Assembly (NCBI GenBank): GCA_964236445.1
Contig: CAXSDR010000028.1
Location: forward strand, 1-36,303
Source of the DNA: CAXSDR01 sp964236445
Lineage (GTDB): Bacteria > Actinomycetota > Actinomycetes > Motilibacterales > Motilibacteraceae
Direction: 5' to 3'
DNA length: 36,303 bases
The notes under the pieces: model-generated
Databases searched by the model: none
Seen by the model: only the letters and a program-made list of their open reading frames with translations
Told to the model about the DNA's origin: nothing
Part shown: positions 33,267 through 36,303 of the stretch, piece after piece
How the letters are laid out: every line of letters begins with the position of its first letter
Position numbering within the stretch: position 1 is the first letter of the stretch
Translations under genes and position numbers: made by a program

Positions 33267-33775
33267 GCTTCCAGGGTAGTGGCGTCCGCGCCCTGCACCG
33301 GCACGACGAGCGCCACGGCGATCGCCGCCAGCCCCTCACCGCGGCCTGTCAGCCCCAGGCCGTCCGTCGTCGTGGCGCTCACGCTGACCGACGCGCCCAC
33401 CGCGGCGGCGAGCACGGCCTGTGCCTCGTCGCGCCGCGCTCCGATGCGTGGGGCGTTGCCGATCACCTGCACCGAGACGTTGCCGACCGTGAAGCCGGCC
33501 GCACGCACCCGACGCGCCGTCTCGCTCAGCAGCGCCACGCCACTCGCGCCCGCCCAGGCCGGCTCGGACGTGCCGAAGTTGGAGCCGAGGTCACCGAGCC
33601 CGGCAGCGGCCAGCAGTGCGTCGCACATGGCGTGAGCGGCGACGTCGCCGTCGGAGTGCCCCGCCAGACCGGCTTCGCCCTCCCAGAGCAACCCGACGAC
33701 GTGGCAGGCCCGACCGACGGTGAACGGGTGGACGTCGGTGCCGGTGCCGACGCGCGGGATCAGCGGCCGGCTCAT
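33263..33775 (-). CDS. ispF: 2-C-methyl-D-erythritol 2,4-cyclodiphosphate synthase
   Basis: Isoprenoid (MEP pathway) enzyme that cyclises the CDP-methylerythritol phosphate intermediate; it works as a trimer with zinc. The 170-aa protein has the GTGTDVHPF metal motif at the start, GHSDGDVAAHAMCDALLAA, GLGDLGSNFG, and the RIGARRDEA and TTTDGLGLTGRGEG segments near the C-terminus. It overlaps ispD upstream (ATGA, 33772-33775) and cysS downstream by 4 nt each, so the whole set is one operon. Confidence 0.95.
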   Translation of the reverse strand: MSRPLIPRVGTGTDVHPFTVGRACHVVGLLWEGEAGLAGHSDGDVAAHAMCDALLAAAGLGDLGSNFGTSEPAWAGASGVALLSETARRVRAAGFTVGNVSVQVIGNAPRIGARRDEAQAVLAAAVGASVSVSATTTDGLGLTGRGEGLAAIAVALVVPVQGADATTLEA

Positions 33776-34512
33776 CGCGGCGCCTCACGCGAGCGATGGC
33801 CGACCAGGGCCTCGGCGAGCAGCAGGTCGAGCGGGCCGGTGACCTTGAATGCCTCGGGCGAGCCGGGAATGACCACGACCACGCCGCCGAGCGCCTCGAC
33901 GACCCCCGCGTCGTCGCTCACCGGACCGGCGGTGCAGGCGTGCGCCTGCACGAACGCCGACCGGCGGAAGCCCTGCGGGGTCTGCACCGCGCGCAGGGTG
34001 CTGCGGTCGACGGTCTCGACGACCACCTCGCTGGCGCCGCTGCCCGCGGCGCTGACCCGCTTGATGGTGTCGACGACGGGCAGCGCCGGGATGACGGCGT
34101 CGGCTCCCGCGCGTACGGCCCGGACCACGGCGCTGATGAGCTGCACCGGCGCGAAGGCGCGCGCGGCATCGTGGACCAGCACGACGTCCACACGGTCGGG
34201 GACGCGCTCGAGCGCCCGGCGCACGGACTCGTGGCGCGTGGCTCCTCCGGCGACGACGTGCACGTCGGGACCACAGAGCTCCTGCATGGCGGTGAGCTCG
34301 GCCTGCGGCGCGGCGACCACGACGATGTCGAGGCCCGGAGTCTCGAGCAGGGTCCGGACGGCGTGCACGACCAACGGCACCCCGCCCACCAGGGCCAGCG
34401 CCTTGGGAACGCCCGCGCCGAGTCGCACACCCTGCCCCGCCGCGACCACGATCGCCGCCGTCAGCCCGGCAGCGGGACCGGCTGGTTCGGTGGCAGGCGC
34501 GGGCACGGGCAC
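33772..34512 (-). CDS. ispD: 2-C-methyl-D-erythritol 4-phosphate cytidylyltransferase
   Basis: Third step of the MEP pathway: adds CMP to methylerythritol phosphate. The 246-aa product has the nucleotide loop AAGQGVRLGAGVPKAL, the conserved VHDAAR motif, and TPQGFRRSAF. A short Pro/Ala-rich start precedes the fold. Start choice is between GTG at 34512 and GTG at 34506. It lies 10 nt after the PIN/TRAM stop and overlaps ispF by 4 nt. Confidence 0.94.
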   Translation of the reverse strand: MPVPAPATEPAGPAAGLTAAIVVAAGQGVRLGAGVPKALALVGGVPLVVHAVRTLLETPGLDIVVVAAPQAELTAMQELCGPDVHVVAGGATRHESVRRALERVPDRVDVVLVHDAARAFAPVQLISAVVRAVRAGADAVIPALPVVDTIKRVSAAGSGASEVVVETVDRSTLRAVQTPQGFRRSAFVQAHACTAGPVSDDAGVVEALGGVVVVIPGSPEAFKVTGPLDLLLAEALVGHRSREAPR

Positions 34513-34522
34513 GGGCGAAACC

Positions 34523-35674
34523 CTAGCGGCGCGGGTGTGGCAGCGCGCGCGCGTCCACAGCCTCCAGCGGCGGGTGCGCGCCGGTCATGCCGGGAAGGAC
34601 CCGAGCGAAGACGAGCCTGCCGTTGGCCGTCGTGAGCACGCTCGTGACCAGCACGTGGGCCTCAGAGCCGACGAACTCGCGGGCCCGCTCGACGACGACC
34701 ATCGTGCCGTCGTCGAGATAGCCCACCGCCTGTCCCGGCTCCTTGCCGGGCTTCATCAGCAGCACCGACACCTCGTCGCCCGCCGTGACCGCAGGCCGCA
34801 ACGCCATGGCGAGCGCGTGCAGGTTGAGCGTGCGTACGCCTGCCAGGGCGGCAGCCTTGGCGAGGTTGGTGTCGATCGTGAGCAGCGCGCAGCCGCGGTC
34901 GAGGCAGATGCGAACGAGCTTGGCGTCGACCTCGGGCACCTCGAGCGCCTCGTCGTCTATGGCTTCCAGATCGACGCCGCGCAGGTGGCGCAGCGACTCG
35001 AGCACCTCGAGCCCGCGCCGCCCACGACCGCGGCGCAGGTCGTCGGAGGCGTCGGCCAGGCCCTGCAGCTCGGCGATCACCGGGGCCGCGACCAGGAACC
35101 GGCCACCGAGGAAGCCGGCGCGTACGACGTCGAGGATCCGCCCGTCGATCGCGACGGAGGTGTCGATGAGGCGCGGCAGGGACGAGATCTCGGGCGAGCG
35201 AGGCGCCATGCCGGCCCGCGGTCCGAACAGGCCGAGCATCGACTCACGCTTGGCTACGCCGATCCGCGAGCCGAGCAGCCCGGTGGTCATGACCACGAAG
35301 GCGAACACCGGCACGGTGAGGGCGTGATGGCCGACGACCAGGGCGGGCCAGGCGATGCCACAGCCGACCATGACACCGACGATGCTGCCGAAACCGGCCG
35401 CCACCACCTGCTCCGCCGAGTGGTCACGCAGGGCATGCTCGGTGCGCGAGACGGCATCGACGGTCCTGCGGCCCAGCGCGCCACCGAGGACATAGCCCGA
35501 ACCGGTGCCGACGACGACGGCCACCGCAGGTCCCGACAGGGCGCCCAGGATTGCACCGCCCCCAGGGAAGGCCAGGGTGCCGACCTTGTAGCCGACAGCG
35601 GCGAAGAACACCACGACGCACAGCCGCAGCAGCTCCACGACGAACGACGGCATCCGCCGGTTGGAGGTCCCCAT
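34523..35674 (-). CDS. PIN/TRAM-domain integral membrane protein (YacL-like)
   Basis: Putative membrane-bound nuclease. Residues 1-120 hold about four hydrophobic helices. A PIN domain follows with its acidic cluster (LIDTSVAIDGRILD; PEVDAKLVR; LTIDTNLAKAA), and a C-terminal TRAM RNA-binding domain (GKEPGQAVGYLDDGTMVVVE, then ARVLPG). Together they match Bacillus YacL and the actinobacterial genes that always sit near carD and ispD. The start is uncertain: ATG codons at 35692, 35674 and 35653 are all possible, none with a good ribosome-binding site. It heads the ispD-ispF-cysS-rlmB operon. Confidence 0.9.
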   Translation of the reverse strand: MGTSNRRMPSFVVELLRLCVVVFFAAVGYKVGTLAFPGGGAILGALSGPAVAVVVGTGSGYVLGGALGRRTVDAVSRTEHALRDHSAEQVVAAGFGSIVGVMVGCGIAWPALVVGHHALTVPVFAFVVMTTGLLGSRIGVAKRESMLGLFGPRAGMAPRSPEISSLPRLIDTSVAIDGRILDVVRAGFLGGRFLVAAPVIAELQGLADASDDLRRGRGRRGLEVLESLRHLRGVDLEAIDDEALEVPEVDAKLVRICLDRGCALLTIDTNLAKAAALAGVRTLNLHALAMALRPAVTAGDEVSVLLMKPGKEPGQAVGYLDDGTMVVVERAREFVGSEAHVLVTSVLTTANGRLVFARVLPGMTGAHPPLEAVDARALPHPRR

Positions 35675-35727
35675 GCGTGCGCATCGACGCATAGGCACGT
35701 CGCCTTGACCGGTCGGGGCACAGGCGA

Positions 35728-35757
35728 ACGGCTCGGTCCCCGAAGGGACCGAGCCGT
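35728..35757 (-). terminator. Strong terminator hairpin after carD
   Basis: Arms 35728-35740 and 35745-35757 pair perfectly over 13 bp around a CGAA tetraloop, 41 nt past the carD stop. There is no clear T run, which is usual for actinobacteria. It separates carD from the PIN/TRAM operon. Confidence 0.85.
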
Positions 35758-35798
35758 GCGAAGAAAGCCGTGCGCAGAAACCTGACGAACGAAAAGGC

Positions 35799-36281
35799 TC
35801 AGGAAGCCAGCGCCTCGTCGAGGATGGCTTCTGCCTTGTCCTCGTTGGTGCGCTCCGCGAGCGCGAGCTCCGAGACGAGGATCTGGCGGGCCTTGGCGAG
35901 CATCCGCTTCTCCCCGGCCGAGAGGCCGCGATCCTTCTCGCGCCGCCACAGGTCACGGACGACCTCGGCGACCTTGATGACGTCACCACTGGCCAGCTTC
36001 TCCAAATTGGCCTTATAGCGGCGCGACCAGTTGGTCGGCTCCTCGGTGTGCGGCGCACGCAGCACCTCGAAGACCCGGTCGAGCCCGTCCTGTCCGACGA
36101 CATCGCGAACGCCGACAAGATCGACGTTGTCGGCAGGGACGCGGACCGTCAGGTCACCCTGAGCGACTTTGAGCACGAGGTACGTCCGGTCGACGCCCTT
36201 GATGGTGCGGATCTCGATAGATTCAATGAGGGCCGCCCCGTGGTGCGGGTAGACGACAGTCTCGCCGACGTTGAACGTCAT
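35799..36281 (-). CDS. carD: CarD/CdnL-family RNA polymerase-binding transcription factor
   Basis: Essential actinobacterial regulator that binds RNA polymerase beta and stabilises open promoter complexes, above all at rRNA promoters. The 160-aa protein has the Tudor-like RNA-polymerase-interaction domain (FNVGETVVYPHHGAALIE to about residue 55) and the helical DNA-binding domain with the conserved NWSRRYKANLEKLASGD and WRREKDRGLSAGEKRMLAKA segments. AAAGGGGA precedes the ATG at 36281. The gene is followed by a strong hairpin, so it is likely its own transcription unit. Confidence 0.96.
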   Translation of the reverse strand: MTFNVGETVVYPHHGAALIESIEIRTIKGVDRTYLVLKVAQGDLTVRVPADNVDLVGVRDVVGQDGLDRVFEVLRAPHTEEPTNWSRRYKANLEKLASGDVIKVAEVVRDLWRREKDRGLSAGEKRMLAKARQILVSELALAERTNEDKAEAILDEALAS

Positions 36282-36303
36282 GCAATTCCCCTTTCCCAGC
36301 CTC

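Noticed and set aside
31587..35785. Long plus-strand frames opposite rlmB, cysS, ispF, ispD and PIN/TRAM
   Set aside because: Typical antisense shadows of high-GC genes with strong third-position G/C; translations have no family motifs.

Overview
The window is very GC-rich DNA from an actinomycete, most likely a member of Micrococcales (the order is an inference from gene content). The strongest anchor is the right end: on the minus strand carD, a YacL-type PIN/TRAM protein, ispD, ispF, cysS and rlmB follow each other in the order usual for actinobacterial chromosomes. GTG and TTG starts, 4-nt ATGA/GTGA overlaps and mostly G/C-ending codons fit this.

Left end (1-3000): the 3' part of a tyrosine-recombinase integrase runs in from beyond the window and ends beside a minus-strand tRNA-Thr(TGT), so an integrated element probably lies to the left. 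Housekeeping-type genes follow: a neutral zinc metallopeptidase, a DUF3817 membrane protein and SURF1. Next (3195-9458) come an orphan sugar-importer ATPase (UgpC/MsmX type) and a tight six-gene operon. That operon holds a SigE-family sigma factor, its membrane-anchored partner, and two ABC exporters, each an ATPase plus a permease; every junction is a 4-nt overlap.

The most interesting region is 9781-17046, a seven-gene operon with its own promoter-like sequence and more A/T-ending codons than its neighbours. It encodes a sedoheptulose-7-phosphate cyclase-like enzyme (EEVS/EVS/DDGS relatives of dehydroquinate synthase), an SDR, a GMC flavoprotein, a Gfo/Idh/MocA oxidoreductase, a GT2 glycosyltransferase, an MFS exporter and a HAD phosphatase. 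This reads as a complete make-oxidise-glycosylate-export pathway for a C7-cyclitol product. It lacks the aminotransferase, kinase and nucleotidyltransferase of the acarbose/validamycin type. A second, oppositely oriented MFS exporter and gene-poor DNA (17047-18780) end the accessory block.

From 18781 to 26485 there are mixed core genes: a DUF4032 kinase-fold protein, a GAF-PAS-GGDEF diguanylate cyclase with an overlapping 58-residue small gene, a secreted polysaccharide deacetylase, an MBL-fold hydrolase, a GNAT protein, a cupin and a methyltransferase. From 26518 to 30864 a TetR regulator with a near-perfect palindromic operator controls a heterodimeric ABC exporter. Its two halves show the asymmetric catalytic residues of TM287/288-type transporters. 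The remainder is the conserved rlmB-to-carD block.
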